Assembly (NCBI RefSeq): GCF_031127835.1
Contig: NZ_JARXHX010000001.1
Coordinates: 1 to 64,000, forward strand
DNA: 64,000 nucleotides
Reading direction: 5' to 3'
From: Pelagicoccus sp. SDUM812002
GTDB taxonomy: Bacteria; Verrucomicrobiota; Verrucomicrobiia; Opitutales; Opitutaceae
The position numbers were made by a program, and so were the translations under genes. Shown here one piece after another: positions 8,567 to 16,864 of this stretch. Below the pieces are notes generated by a model. It saw only the letters and a list, made by a program, of their open reading frames with translations, was not told the DNA's origin and did not search any database. The first letter of the stretch is position 1. Every line of letters begins with the position of its first letter.

Positions 8567-9309
8567 GGCACTAAGCCACGGGCGACTTCTGAAGCGCTCT
8601 TATCACAATCTTCGTCCCAAAACTTACCAATCGACGAATAGTAGGGCTTCCAAAACTGTTTCTGCGACCACGATAGACTCTTTTGATACAAAGTCGAATC
8701 CAACAAGTCGGCCCATCCTTTCTTAGAAAAGTTGGATACAACAAAATCTACGGCCAAAACGACGTCCATAGGTGGCTGAGTGACCCTAAAAGCATCAGCA
8801 ACAAACAACGAACCAAAAGCATTCCTGTCGTCCTTATATAAGGCCTTCATGTGCTTTCCGCCATACGTTAAATGATAAAGTGGATGAGCACAACTCAAGG
8901 CATCCTCTTCCCCTGAGTTCCCATCTAAAAACTCATGCCTGTCATGGTGCCAGCAATGTTGACGAGAGACATAGTCACCTTCTCGTTCTTCGAGACCCAC
9001 AAAACGAAACTGAACTCCTCCGCGTTTAATCAAATCAGCAACATCCTCACTTGGATAAACTCCCTCTATTACGATATCTAATACACAATACAGTCCTTCA
9101 ACTTCGGGCGAGGTTCTAGAATCATCCCCAAGCTCAATTTTTAAGTTATTTACTTCGTACGCCCAACGCTCCCCTGACTCGGGGATATTGATACCTCTCA
9201 ACATCGAGGTATCCTTACACAGCTTGAATCTCTCAAGAATCGTAGAAAGATTAATCAACGAACTTCGAATTCCTGCTCGAAAATCTGCTTTTGATTCACT
9301 TTTTGCCAC
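8554..9309 (-). CDS. His-rich protein of unknown function, last gene of the kinase/methylase operon
   Basis: 251 residues; no family recognised. A cluster of His, Asp and Glu residues occurs mid-protein: QHCWHHDRHEFLDG, then CAHPLYHLTYGGKHMK. It is followed by RVTQPPMDVVLAVDFVVSNF and an aromatic, basic C-terminal region (SLSWSQKQFWKPYYSSIG). The HPxxHxxxGG arrangement could bind metal and so could mark an enzyme, but this is inference. There is no leader or membrane helix. Its start overlaps the end of the receiver-protein gene by 14 bases, which ties its expression to that gene. By position it is the candidate output or effector of the operon. Confidence 0.7.
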   Translation of the reverse strand: MAKSESKADFRAGIRSSLINLSTILERFKLCKDTSMLRGINIPESGERWAYEVNNLKIELGDDSRTSPEVEGLYCVLDIVIEGVYPSEDVADLIKRGGVQFRFVGLEEREGDYVSRQHCWHHDRHEFLDGNSGEEDALSCAHPLYHLTYGGKHMKALYKDDRNAFGSLFVADAFRVTQPPMDVVLAVDFVVSNFSKKGWADLLDSTLYQKSLSWSQKQFWKPYYSSIGKFWDEDCDKSASEVARGLVPQLV

Positions 9310-10498
9310 GAGCAGCCTTGCTTTGCGCCTTTAATCTATCCACCCGTTCCTTTTCCAGACTTGATACCACAACTTCATTATTCCTCATTCGTGCATACTT
9401 GGATGGTCTAATCACAACATCTTCACATACATACTCTTCATCCTGCCACGGGTAGGAATGCCCACGGGCGACAAGAAAACCATCCACCGGATCTAGCGGG
9501 CGTTTTGTGACTAAACAAACCGTACTAAACCTTAAGCTTAGCTCTCGGGAAGGAAACTCCTTTGACTTCGGAAAATTCAATTCTACGAATTTCGACTTTC
9601 CGCCAAACTTTTCCCGGAGTAATCGAACCCTCTCACTCGAGGTGTAGTAAAGCGGTGAGCGATTATCCACTTCGGATTTCCACCAATCTAACACAGACGA
9701 CCACCACCATCTTTTAGAAATTTCCGAAAAAGGCCCCGAATATTCAAAATTCTTCAGAACCTTTGAAAGAGTCGAACGCGCGTCTAGTTGTTCTATTTCA
9801 ATGCCCAGACGAGCTGAGAGGATTTCCGTCGAAACAAGTGGGCCGTTTCGATCCAACATATTTGACCTAATGTGCATAGAAACTCGGTGAGCCACCTTAG
9901 TTGATACAGACTGAAATTCCTCCCAAATGCCTCTATCCAATTCGATTCCATCTGGTGGCACAAGAAGTGCCTCCAAGTCAGGCTTCTTACTCTCAAGACA
10001 CTTTCTTACGATGCGGTAACCATTGGACAAAGCGGAAAGTAAAGTCGCCTGCCTAGTCAGTTCGCAGTCGTCCGGATCTTTAACAATACAAGCATCGAAT
10101 AAATCGTGGCTTAAAATATCTCGGGAAAACTTACTTTTAAATTTTTGGCTTATCGACCAAAGGACAATAGGAACATCAAGGCACTTCCCATTCGCCATAT
10201 CTGTTCGAAGTGCCTGAGCAAGTGTCTGAGCTAAATAACGTGCTGGCTTGCCTTTCTTCGGCACACACTCATCCAGTCGAAGATCGAGTACAACTCCAGT
10301 GGCGGCATTCTCACTGAGTTTATTGGAAACCATTTTCGCACACTCAATCACATCTGGGTCAGGCGAAAATGGATCATGAAACGAAAGTCCTGACTTCCTT
10401 CCAGACAAACTCCCAAGTAAAGACTTCAGAACATTAGGATTATCATCAACGACAACGTACTTTTCTTTATTCGCTTTCACTGGATGGAATCTTAACAA
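9296..10498 (-). CDS. Receiver-domain protein with a novel C-terminal half
   Basis: 400 residues. The N-terminal part has the CheY-like active-site set: two acidic residues in KYVVVDDNPNV (Asp18, Asp19), a phospho-accepting Asp in GVVLDLRLDE (Asp72), Ser115 in PIVLWSIS and Lys140 in ACIVKDPDD. A long insertion sits after the acceptor Asp (DECVPKKGKPARYL). Residues from about 150 to 400 match no output domain I know. They contain a Trp-rich stretch (SKRWWWSSVLDWWKSE) and CLVTKRPLDPVDGFLVARGH near the end, followed by a basic tail. It overlaps the upstream kinase gene by 32 bases and the downstream gene by 14, and should be the phosphoacceptor of that kinase. Confidence 0.75.
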   Translation of the reverse strand: MLRFHPVKANKEKYVVVDDNPNVLKSLLGSLSGRKSGLSFHDPFSPDPDVIECAKMVSNKLSENAATGVVLDLRLDECVPKKGKPARYLAQTLAQALRTDMANGKCLDVPIVLWSISQKFKSKFSRDILSHDLFDACIVKDPDDCELTRQATLLSALSNGYRIVRKCLESKKPDLEALLVPPDGIELDRGIWEEFQSVSTKVAHRVSMHIRSNMLDRNGPLVSTEILSARLGIEIEQLDARSTLSKVLKNFEYSGPFSEISKRWWWSSVLDWWKSEVDNRSPLYYTSSERVRLLREKFGGKSKFVELNFPKSKEFPSRELSLRFSTVCLVTKRPLDPVDGFLVARGHSYPWQDEEYVCEDVVIRPSKYARMRNNEVVVSSLEKERVDRLKAQSKAARGKK

Positions 10499-12692
10499 CT
10501 ATAGACGTTACGTATTTTGAATCCGGCATACCAACAAATACTTCTCCACCTCGGGCAGAAGAAATATCAGAAACGATCTTCAATCCGAGCCCCATACTTC
10601 TTAGTTCATCGCTTCCGTGGGATTTCTTTATTCGTGTAGTAGTAAAAAAAGCGTCGAAGACACGATCTTTCACCTCATCCGCAATACCATCACCGTTATC
10701 CATAAATTCGATGTAGATAAAGCCATCTTCACAATAAGCTTTTATAAAAACACAACCATCACCATGATGTTCGCTTCGTCTAATTGCCTTTATTGAATTC
10801 GATAACAAATTTGCCAGAATTGAGATCAACTCACCAGAATGCATAGGGATAGAACGCAGTTCTTCGTCTATATCGGTCTCAATTGAGATCCCTCGCGACT
10901 TCACTAGATTGGCGGCGTTCTCAGCGAACTCGTACAACTGACTTGAAACGTCAACAGGATCCAAATCCCTGCCGACTTCCAACTCTGCCGAGTTCTCCAC
11001 AAACGTTGAGTACTGCTTGACCAACTCAAGATACTTTAAGGACTCCTGCTTCCGCTCACTATCCTTTCCATCTGAAGGCAAGAGGTTCAAACCGTGCTCA
11101 ATTGGTATAAGGCTGTTTCTTATCTCATGAGAAAAAACGCCGACCGACAACCCGACACTAGCAAGCACTCTGAGCATCGAGATTTCCTCAACGACACTCG
11201 AATATTTCTCTTCAACTTTCTTTTGAGCCAGTTCCGTCTTTTTATTTGGCTTTCCGGCTTTGGTGACCTCCCTAAGCTCACTTAAGGCCGCCCCTAAGGC
11301 GCGTTCTGTAGTTTCTCGTGGTTCAGGTTTCTTATCGCTTTTCGGATCACGGGCATGAACCTTTTTGCCACGGGCCGCTTGAACTCTTGCGACTCCATTG
11401 ACAAGAGCGTCCAAGCCAAACCCCGTCAGTTCGTCAAATGCAAAACTGTGAATCAATCCCTCCCTGCTACTCGTTTCTTCAAAATTGCGTTCAGGATCAT
11501 CACCTATCGTAATGGCCCCAAAGAAATTCTGATTTCCTATTGCTGCCAAAAATGTTCTACCGCGGTAAAGTTCATCTAACCCTAACCAATCATCATTCAA
11601 GTCACCATATGGAGGCACCCTGAAGCCATTCCGATAAAGCCTAACACCACCGTACTCATTAGACAGCGACTTAATCCGACTCATATCCTGAGTAGGGATC
11701 TCTCCATGCACCCAAACGAAATAGTATGCCTTTAATTTTATGTTCTTTAGAAACCCGTAGGTTTCACCCGGCTCAGAATCATCAACTCCAAGGCGTTCAC
11801 TCACGACCCGCCACTTAGAACGGCCCTCCCCATCAACTGAAGCGGTAATTTCCGCATGAGCATGTTTATAGACCATCGAGAACAGGTCGAAATCTTCCTC
11901 GTCGGATTCGCTGCTCGTTTTCTTTATAGTTACACAAAAACCGGGGTCTTGGTCTTTCTTGGTCTTTTTAGAATCCTTGAGAAGCGCTTGCTCAATCGGA
12001 TCCTGAAGATTCATCACCGAACGATATGCTTTCTTCTGTCTAGAATCCGGCCAGCTATCACGAAGATTTATAATAGTGAGAGTGGTGCCCGATTTACCAT
12101 CGCTCGAGATCTCTCTGATTTTACTAGCGACAAACTCAAGATTCTTACCCGGGAGGAAATCATCCCAATCAATATCAACCTCATAGGCTTTTTTTGATTT
12201 CGCTGTTTTAGTGTTTATCAGCAATCGTGAACCTAACCTCTGGCTAGCGAAACGACCAATTCCCTTCTGTCCGGCTCTCTTTCTCTTCCATTTCGGAGAA
12301 AAGGGAGCATCAACTTTTTGAGTAGATGCTAAAGTCATGAACCCAGAAATGAGTTCCTCGCGAGTCATTCCGCTACCGTTATCTTCAATACTCAGACTAC
12401 CACCGGGCTCATCTGCGTCGTCGAAAATTAGCTCTACTCGCGACGCATCTGCATCATATGCATTCTTTATAAGTTCTGACAGTGCAGTCTCTTGAGATGC
12501 AACCAACTCCCGCCCTAGCCGACTAATAACCCCCGCATCCACTCGAAACCTTAAGATGGACTCGTCCATAGAGGACAGCTCACTCGTCAGTTCCACAAGC
12601 CTCTGAACATCAACAGGACTCTGACTAGATATCTTCTTTATTTCTTTCTCTAGTCGTTCCCTCTGCTTTCGCAATACGCTATTTGAAGCCAT
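10467..12692 (-). CDS. Dual GHKL protein: HSP90/MORC-like ATPase fused to a histidine kinase core
   Basis: 741 residues with two ATP-binding Bergerat modules. The N-terminal one has the N-box ALSELIKNAYDADAS (residues 70-84), SIEDNGSGMT (G1) and GQKGIGRFASQRLG, as in HSP90/MORC/MutL-like ATPases. A middle region follows, then a His-kinase core: an H-box FSHEIRNSLIP with acceptor His522, an N-box ILANLLSNSIKAIRR, the G1 box EFMDNGDGIAD and the G2 box SMGLGLKIVSDI near 701. There is no leader, transmembrane helix, PAS or GAF domain, so it is a cytosolic sensor. It overlaps the methyltransferase gene (14 bases) and the receiver gene (32 bases). I infer that the N-terminal ATPase senses a signal and the C-terminal core phosphorylates the receiver. 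Confidence 0.85.
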   Translation of the reverse strand: MASNSVLRKQRERLEKEIKKISSQSPVDVQRLVELTSELSSMDESILRFRVDAGVISRLGRELVASQETALSELIKNAYDADASRVELIFDDADEPGGSLSIEDNGSGMTREELISGFMTLASTQKVDAPFSPKWKRKRAGQKGIGRFASQRLGSRLLINTKTAKSKKAYEVDIDWDDFLPGKNLEFVASKIREISSDGKSGTTLTIINLRDSWPDSRQKKAYRSVMNLQDPIEQALLKDSKKTKKDQDPGFCVTIKKTSSESDEEDFDLFSMVYKHAHAEITASVDGEGRSKWRVVSERLGVDDSEPGETYGFLKNIKLKAYYFVWVHGEIPTQDMSRIKSLSNEYGGVRLYRNGFRVPPYGDLNDDWLGLDELYRGRTFLAAIGNQNFFGAITIGDDPERNFEETSSREGLIHSFAFDELTGFGLDALVNGVARVQAARGKKVHARDPKSDKKPEPRETTERALGAALSELREVTKAGKPNKKTELAQKKVEEKYSSVVEEISMLRVLASVGLSVGVFSHEIRNSLIPIEHGLNLLPSDGKDSERKQESLKYLELVKQYSTFVENSAELEVGRDLDPVDVSSQLYEFAENAANLVKSRGISIETDIDEELRSIPMHSGELISILANLLSNSIKAIRRSEHHGDGCVFIKAYCEDGFIYIEFMDNGDGIADEVKDRVFDAFFTTTRIKKSHGSDELRSMGLGLKIVSDISSARGGEVFVGMPDSKYVTSIVVKIPSSESE

Positions 12693-14316
12693 AGTCTTTT
12701 CTCCGGAGCCTTCTATTCACTAAATTATAATAGAGTTCCCTACACTCCAAAAATCTGTTTTTTGATATTCCCACTAGTCCATCTTTAACAAAGAAGCTAT
12801 CAGCGAGATTCGCAGCTTCTAAATCGTCACCCTTGGTCAAGCATTCACTCACTTGAGAAAAGACGCGTCGGACGTTTCTTATGTCGCACCGGAGCCTTTG
12901 AAATATCTTCAATGAGCGAACATCGCTAGGCTCGTGCTTGAGTAGCCCGCCTCCATATTTCCTCCCTTCAATTTCTGCCGAAAGGCGACCTACACTACAA
13001 ACAACACTCAGCGCAGCCAACATCCTATTTTTCTCCCCTATTCCGGACTTGAAAAATATTCGATGAATTGAATTCGTTGAGTTACAACCAACGTCATTGA
13101 GAACGATCCGAGGACCTCCTTGATTCATGTAGACGAAAAAAGCGTCCGGAGTTACACCATCATCGGGGTCCCTCCAATCTAATCGTTTCTTGAAGGTAAG
13201 TACCTCACTTCGTTTCTCTGCATCATAACCAAGATAGTATTCTTCAAGAAACTTCGATTTACTTGTAGGTCGAACTAAATACATTTTCTCCCCTCGAGAA
13301 GCAGATATATCAAAATCGATTTCGTTTAGCGAAAGACCTTTGGCTATTTTTGATTTTGAAAATATCCGATGCACAGCACTACGAGGAAGCCGATGAGTTC
13401 GCACCTGATCTTCGTTCAAAACGAAAAATGAATTATTTCCAGTGACAATCCCAATTTTCACATCAGCGACAGAACCCAAATCACAGATGGTAGGCAGACT
13501 CGAAATTTCTCGATATAAAGCCCCCCCGAAATCCAAGGATAAGTAGCTGGACCTTTTACTTTCGCTTTCGAGTACGTTTCTTAAACCACCAATGTCTTCC
13601 ACAAAATACGAAGCAAACGCAGCTATTAGTTCTTCTTCAGAAAACCCCTCACAAATGAGGATTTCTGAACTTTCTTCAGCACCTTCTTCTTTAAAAATTT
13701 GCTCCGAAAGGGATATGATTGAGACATAAGAAAAGTGTTTCCTTATGAAATGAACAAGTTCTCGACCATAGTCTGATTGAGTCGCACTTCCCGGGAGCAG
13801 CCATGCCATCCTCCCTCCTGGTTTCAAAAAACGCATTCCGTGCAGCACGAAATACGCCCAAAGGCTAGCCAACCCAGACAATCGAAAATCTCCAAACGAA
13901 CTGACATTTCGAGAAGATGAGCGCTGCTCTCCAAGCATATTGTGATTGGAAACATAGGGTGGGTTTCCTATCACCACATTTACCTTTGAGAAGGTTCCAT
14001 TCCCCGGATGCTGAGTCAAAAAGTCCCCCTCAAAAAACTGATCATTTGGGACTCCAAACTCCATCGCACGGGGTAAATAATGCTCGAACGCATCCTCATC
14101 GATATCGCACCCAAAAATCGAACGATTTGGGTTGCGAGTTCCCAGGTCAATCAATCTGCTGCGTATCGCTTCAATGAAGCAACACCCTCCGAAACTTGGT
14201 TCAAGAACAGTATCGCTCGGTCCGCGAACAGCCCAGCGGGTCATTAACTCGCTAACGGGAGTCGGGGTGTAATAGACTCCTAACTGCTTTTTTCTCTGAG
14301 GGTTAAGTTTGATCAT
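12679..14316 (-). CDS. N6-adenine DNA methyltransferase, Eco57I/TaqI-like
   Basis: 545 residues. The SAM-binding region has LGVYYTPTPVSELM (residues 12-25), motif I DTVLEPSFGGCCFIEAI, and the acidic FGCDIDEDAF loop; the catalytic NPPY is at 118-121 (VVIGNPPYVSN). GGRMAWLLPGSA follows as in Eco57I-type enzymes. Residues from about 270 onward would hold target recognition. The chain begins almost at the YYTP motif, so no N-terminal PD-(D/E)XK nuclease is present and no separate restriction gene lies next to it. It is the first gene of the four-gene operon. The product would methylate adenine in a specific site. Its role as a self-marker for the downstream kinase proteins is inference. Confidence 0.85.
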   Translation of the reverse strand: MIKLNPQRKKQLGVYYTPTPVSELMTRWAVRGPSDTVLEPSFGGCCFIEAIRSRLIDLGTRNPNRSIFGCDIDEDAFEHYLPRAMEFGVPNDQFFEGDFLTQHPGNGTFSKVNVVIGNPPYVSNHNMLGEQRSSSRNVSSFGDFRLSGLASLWAYFVLHGMRFLKPGGRMAWLLPGSATQSDYGRELVHFIRKHFSYVSIISLSEQIFKEEGAEESSEILICEGFSEEELIAAFASYFVEDIGGLRNVLESESKRSSYLSLDFGGALYREISSLPTICDLGSVADVKIGIVTGNNSFFVLNEDQVRTHRLPRSAVHRIFSKSKIAKGLSLNEIDFDISASRGEKMYLVRPTSKSKFLEEYYLGYDAEKRSEVLTFKKRLDWRDPDDGVTPDAFFVYMNQGGPRIVLNDVGCNSTNSIHRIFFKSGIGEKNRMLAALSVVCSVGRLSAEIEGRKYGGGLLKHEPSDVRSLKIFQRLRCDIRNVRRVFSQVSECLTKGDDLEAANLADSFFVKDGLVGISKNRFLECRELYYNLVNRRLRRKDYGFK

Positions 14317-14633
14317 ATGTTCAAGCCAAGGCCAACGATGAGATCCAAGTTAGTTTGAGACTATTTTCCAGAACATTCTATCTTCAATAGGTCGAAGGCC
14401 CCCCAATCGTTGTTGCCCGAAGCATTTATCTCCTGGTCTCTAAGCGGACCAAGCAGACAGAGGTAACATAACGATGCAAAGACAGCGGCGAAGGGAGTAA
14501 TCCGTGCTTGTTGATCTAAACACAGTCGAAGCGGTCCCTGCAGGAGCGATTCGAACAAGAACCTATCCGCAAAGCCTCGGCATTCGCCGGGGCTTTCGCG
14601 TAGCTGGGCAAAGCTCAGCTTCTTCAGCTATAG
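14317..14633. other. Divergent intergenic region with a strong hairpin
   Basis: This spacer separates the methyltransferase operon (leftward) from the XRE/PIN pair (rightward), so it should hold the leftward promoter. At 14571-14596 there is an 11-bp stem with one G-T pair (AAAGCCTCGGC / GCCGGGGCTTT) closing on an ATTC loop. A second 7-bp hairpin with an AAA loop follows near 14603. A 65-codon leftward frame with a TTG start (14361-14558) is present, but I see no support for it. Confidence 0.4.
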
Positions 14634-14670
14634 GTTGACAGAATTAATTTTCAATACTTATTTTGTCAAC
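14634..14670 (+). promoter_or_regulatory. Inverted-repeat operator before the XRE/ImmA gene
   Basis: GTTGACA at 14634-14640 and TGTCAAC at 14664-14670 form a perfect 7-bp inverted repeat whose right arm abuts the ATG at 14671. The left arm contains TTGACA, a consensus -35 hexamer. This is the arrangement expected if the XRE-domain product binds here to repress its own operon. Because the right arm occupies the ribosome-site position, translation may start leaderless or by another route. Confidence 0.5.
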
Positions 14671-15759
14671 ATGAGCGAAAACGACCCGAAAGCTATCTTT
14701 GCCGAACGCCTCAAGCAGGCCCGAGCCATGTCCGGCCTCTCCCTGCGCAAGCTGGAGCAAGCTATTGGCGGCGTCGTTTCGTACAATGCCCTCAGCAAGT
14801 ACGAGAAGGGAGAAATGATGCCCAACAGCGACGTGCTCATGGCAGTGTCGGAGGCGACTGGCCAGAGCTACGGCTTCTTCTTTCGCCCCAAGCATTCGGA
14901 GATTTCGGACATCAAGTTTCGCCGTCTGATCTCCCAGTCAGGCAAGAAGGAATCCGTCGCCATCCAGCAACAAGCAACCGACTTCTTCGAACGCTACTTC
15001 GAGATTCTCTCAATCCTTGGCATCAACGACGCATTCAAGAATCCCCTCGGACAGAGAGGGATTCGAACCCCCGGGGACGCCGAGAAGGCTGCCGATTCGC
15101 TTCGCGAGAAATGGAAACTAGGTCTCAACGCGATTCCAAACGTTCACCAGATGCTAGAAGAGAATAACGTGAAGGTTTACGAGGTGGATGCGCCCCTCAC
15201 CCATGACGGCTTCTCTGGCTGGATCGATAAGCATCCGGTAGTCGGCGTCGCCAAGCACCTCAACAAGCAATGCCTGACCCGCAAGCGACACACCTTGCTC
15301 CACGAACTGGCTCACATCCTTTTCAAGGACCGACTAGGCGAAGAGGTCGACGAGAGCCTTGAAGAGAAACTCGCGCCTCGACTGGCCGGAGCCTTGATGC
15401 TTCCCGCAGACGCCTTTTTCAAAGAGTTCGGTAAAAGCCGCTCTTCCCTGTCGCTCACCGAACTCATCGACGTGAAGGTCAAGTACGGCATTTCAATCGC
15501 ATCGATCATGGTGAGAGCTCACCAGCTCGAGTGCATTAGCGAGGCGATGTACAACCGCTTCTGGAAAACCTACAAGGAAGAGAATTGGAAGGAGGGAGAG
15601 CCAGGCGACGACGAATACGTGGGCGATGAATCCTCCTCTCGCTTCAAACAGTTAGTTTACCGAGCACTCGCAGAAGGAGAGATCACTCGCTCCAAAGCGG
15701 CAGAGCTTCTCGTCGTATCCGTCGACGAAATACGAAAGGAATACGCTGCGTTTCAATGA
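14671..15759 (+). CDS. XRE-family regulator with ImmA/IrrE metallopeptidase domain
   Basis: I start at ATG 14671 (MSENDPKAIFAERLKQAR), not the upstream TTG, because the TTG lies in the putative -35/operator. The product has 362 residues. The helix-turn-helix spans roughly residues 10-65 (LKQARAMSGLSLRKLEQ, then ALSKYEKGEMMP). The Zn-peptidase motif is HTLLHELAHILF (HELAH at 211-215). A C-terminal segment, EGEITRSKAAELLVVS, looks like a second HTH. Proteins of this design act as antitoxins or phage-type repressors cleaved on damage. The stop overlaps the PIN gene start (ATGA), fitting an antitoxin-toxin order. Confidence 0.85.
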   Translation: MSENDPKAIFAERLKQARAMSGLSLRKLEQAIGGVVSYNALSKYEKGEMMPNSDVLMAVSEATGQSYGFFFRPKHSEISDIKFRRLISQSGKKESVAIQQQATDFFERYFEILSILGINDAFKNPLGQRGIRTPGDAEKAADSLREKWKLGLNAIPNVHQMLEENNVKVYEVDAPLTHDGFSGWIDKHPVVGVAKHLNKQCLTRKRHTLLHELAHILFKDRLGEEVDESLEEKLAPRLAGALMLPADAFFKEFGKSRSSLSLTELIDVKVKYGISIASIMVRAHQLECISEAMYNRFWKTYKEENWKEGEPGDDEYVGDESSSRFKQLVYRALAEGEITRSKAAELLVVSVDEIRKEYAAFQ

Positions 15760-16262
15760 AGATCGCGGTCAAAGATGCTAACGTATTGATCGATCTGGAG
15801 ATCGCAGGCCTGCTCGAACTGTGGTTTCAGCTAGGGCACCAGACCGTGACCACTGACCTCGTTATCAGGCAGCTAAAAACCGGAGGACACAAGGAATCGC
15901 TCAGCCACGTTTCCACCGGCAACATCAAAGTTCACAAATGCTCGGGCGAATTTCTAGCCCGAGCATTTCAGTTAATGGAGCAAATCGGATTCGGCCCCGA
16001 CATCGCCGACTGCAGCGTCCTCCTCCTCGCAATCGACCTAGATGCCATGCTCCTCAGCGGCGACAAACCGCTCCGCAGAGGAGCCACCCAAAATCAAGTC
16101 GAAGTCCATGGCACCCTATGGATCCTCGATCAACTCGTCGCAGCCAAACTCCTCAGCAGACCCACCGCAGCCGCAAAACTAGAGCACCTGATCGAACAGG
16201 ACAGCTTCTACCCCAAGGACGAGTGCCAAAAGAGACTGACGAAGTGGAAACAGAAGAAATAA
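15756..16262 (+). CDS. PIN-domain protein, probable toxin nuclease
   Basis: 168 residues. The PIN fold is indicated by an early acidic residue in AVKDANVLIDLE, the TTDLVIRQL segment, a mid-protein FGPDIADCSVLLLAI and the last conserved motif AMLLSGDKPLRRGA. These give the Asp set that binds the catalytic metal in this RNase family. The ATG overlaps the stop of the XRE/ImmA gene by four bases (ATGA), so the two are coupled. PIN proteins in this position usually cut tRNA, rRNA or mRNA and are neutralised by the upstream partner. The target cannot be read here. Confidence 0.75.
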   Translation: MKIAVKDANVLIDLEIAGLLELWFQLGHQTVTTDLVIRQLKTGGHKESLSHVSTGNIKVHKCSGEFLARAFQLMEQIGFGPDIADCSVLLLAIDLDAMLLSGDKPLRRGATQNQVEVHGTLWILDQLVAAKLLSRPTAAAKLEHLIEQDSFYPKDECQKRLTKWKQKK

Positions 16263-16323
16263 TGGCGGCTCGACTCATTGGCGTGGCCAAAGAGTCACAG
16301 AACACTGAAGCATCATCCAAGCA

Positions 16324-16554
16324 ATGGAGCTCGTCATCCTCTCGGACACCCACACGACGCACCTTCCGAAGTAGCAGCTCAGCGGAAACGTGCTGATCGA
16401 TGCTGGAGATTTCTACGATGCTTCGGACCGGAGGCAACGGGAGCTTTCGAATACCTCCTCTAAGATCCAGGCAGATCAAAGGTCCCATTCGGCTCAGCCA
16501 AGTACGCTCAAGGTCAGCAACACGTCTATCTGTCTTGCCTCCGCTAGGGATTAG
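16324..16554 (+). pseudogene. Calcineurin-like phosphoesterase N-terminus, nonsense and decayed
   Basis: The ATG at 16324 begins MELVILSDTHTTHLPK, then TAG (16372-16374), then in frame QLSGNVLIDAGDFYDAS. The pattern LSDTH...(G)xVLIxAGDF is the metal-binding start of small calcineurin-like phosphoesterases. After about 16440 no similarity is visible, and the frame ends at 16552-16554. It belongs to the same subfamily as the gene at 21696. It lies just after the PIN gene and points toward the intact phosphoesterase at 16865. Confidence 0.7.
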
Positions 16555-16864
16555 ACGCAGAATAGTAGCATATCTCCGAGAGTTCTGTGGCAAGCATACT
16601 TGCCACATCTCGAACCGTTAGTGGCAAAGCCGAATTAGGAGTTTCAGAAATGAGTGTAACCATCACCAACGCAGCAGGCGAAAAGATTCGTGGCCCAGGC
16701 ATCTTTGAAATCCTCAAGATCATTGATGACGCCAATCGGGGTACTGGGAATGTCATTCGCACCAGGAGAAACCCAAAAAGGAATCGTCCTCAGATATCGC
16801 CTGTTGCCAGAATTAGGCTTGGACTCCATAAGCGTTGTCCCTAACGCGAGCGGTGAATAAAAAT
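16555..16864. other. Gene-poor stretch with a perfect hairpin and a doubtful ORF
   Basis: At 16587-16606 a perfect 8-bp stem (GTGGCAAG / CTTGCCAC) closes on a CATA loop. A 64-codon frame from ATG 16650 to 16844 reads MSVTITNAAGEKIRGPG. A different frame then gives the coding-like GIVLRYRLLPELGLDS before a stop at 16860, so a frameshifted remnant is possible. No family is recognised. Confidence 0.3.

Noticed and set aside
12679-14316. Methyltransferase as a PglX (BREX) or type I HsdM protein
   Set aside because: It is too short for PglX, and no PglZ, BrxC, HsdS or HsdR gene is nearby; the YYTP...NPPY layout fits an Eco57I/TaqI-type enzyme.
15056-15076. A tRNA T-arm-like word (GGGATTCGAACCCCC) inside the XRE/ImmA gene, possibly an att site
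   Set aside because: It is read through as ordinary codons of the conserved protein, has no acceptor or anticodon arms around it, and does not match the tRNA-Gln 3' end.
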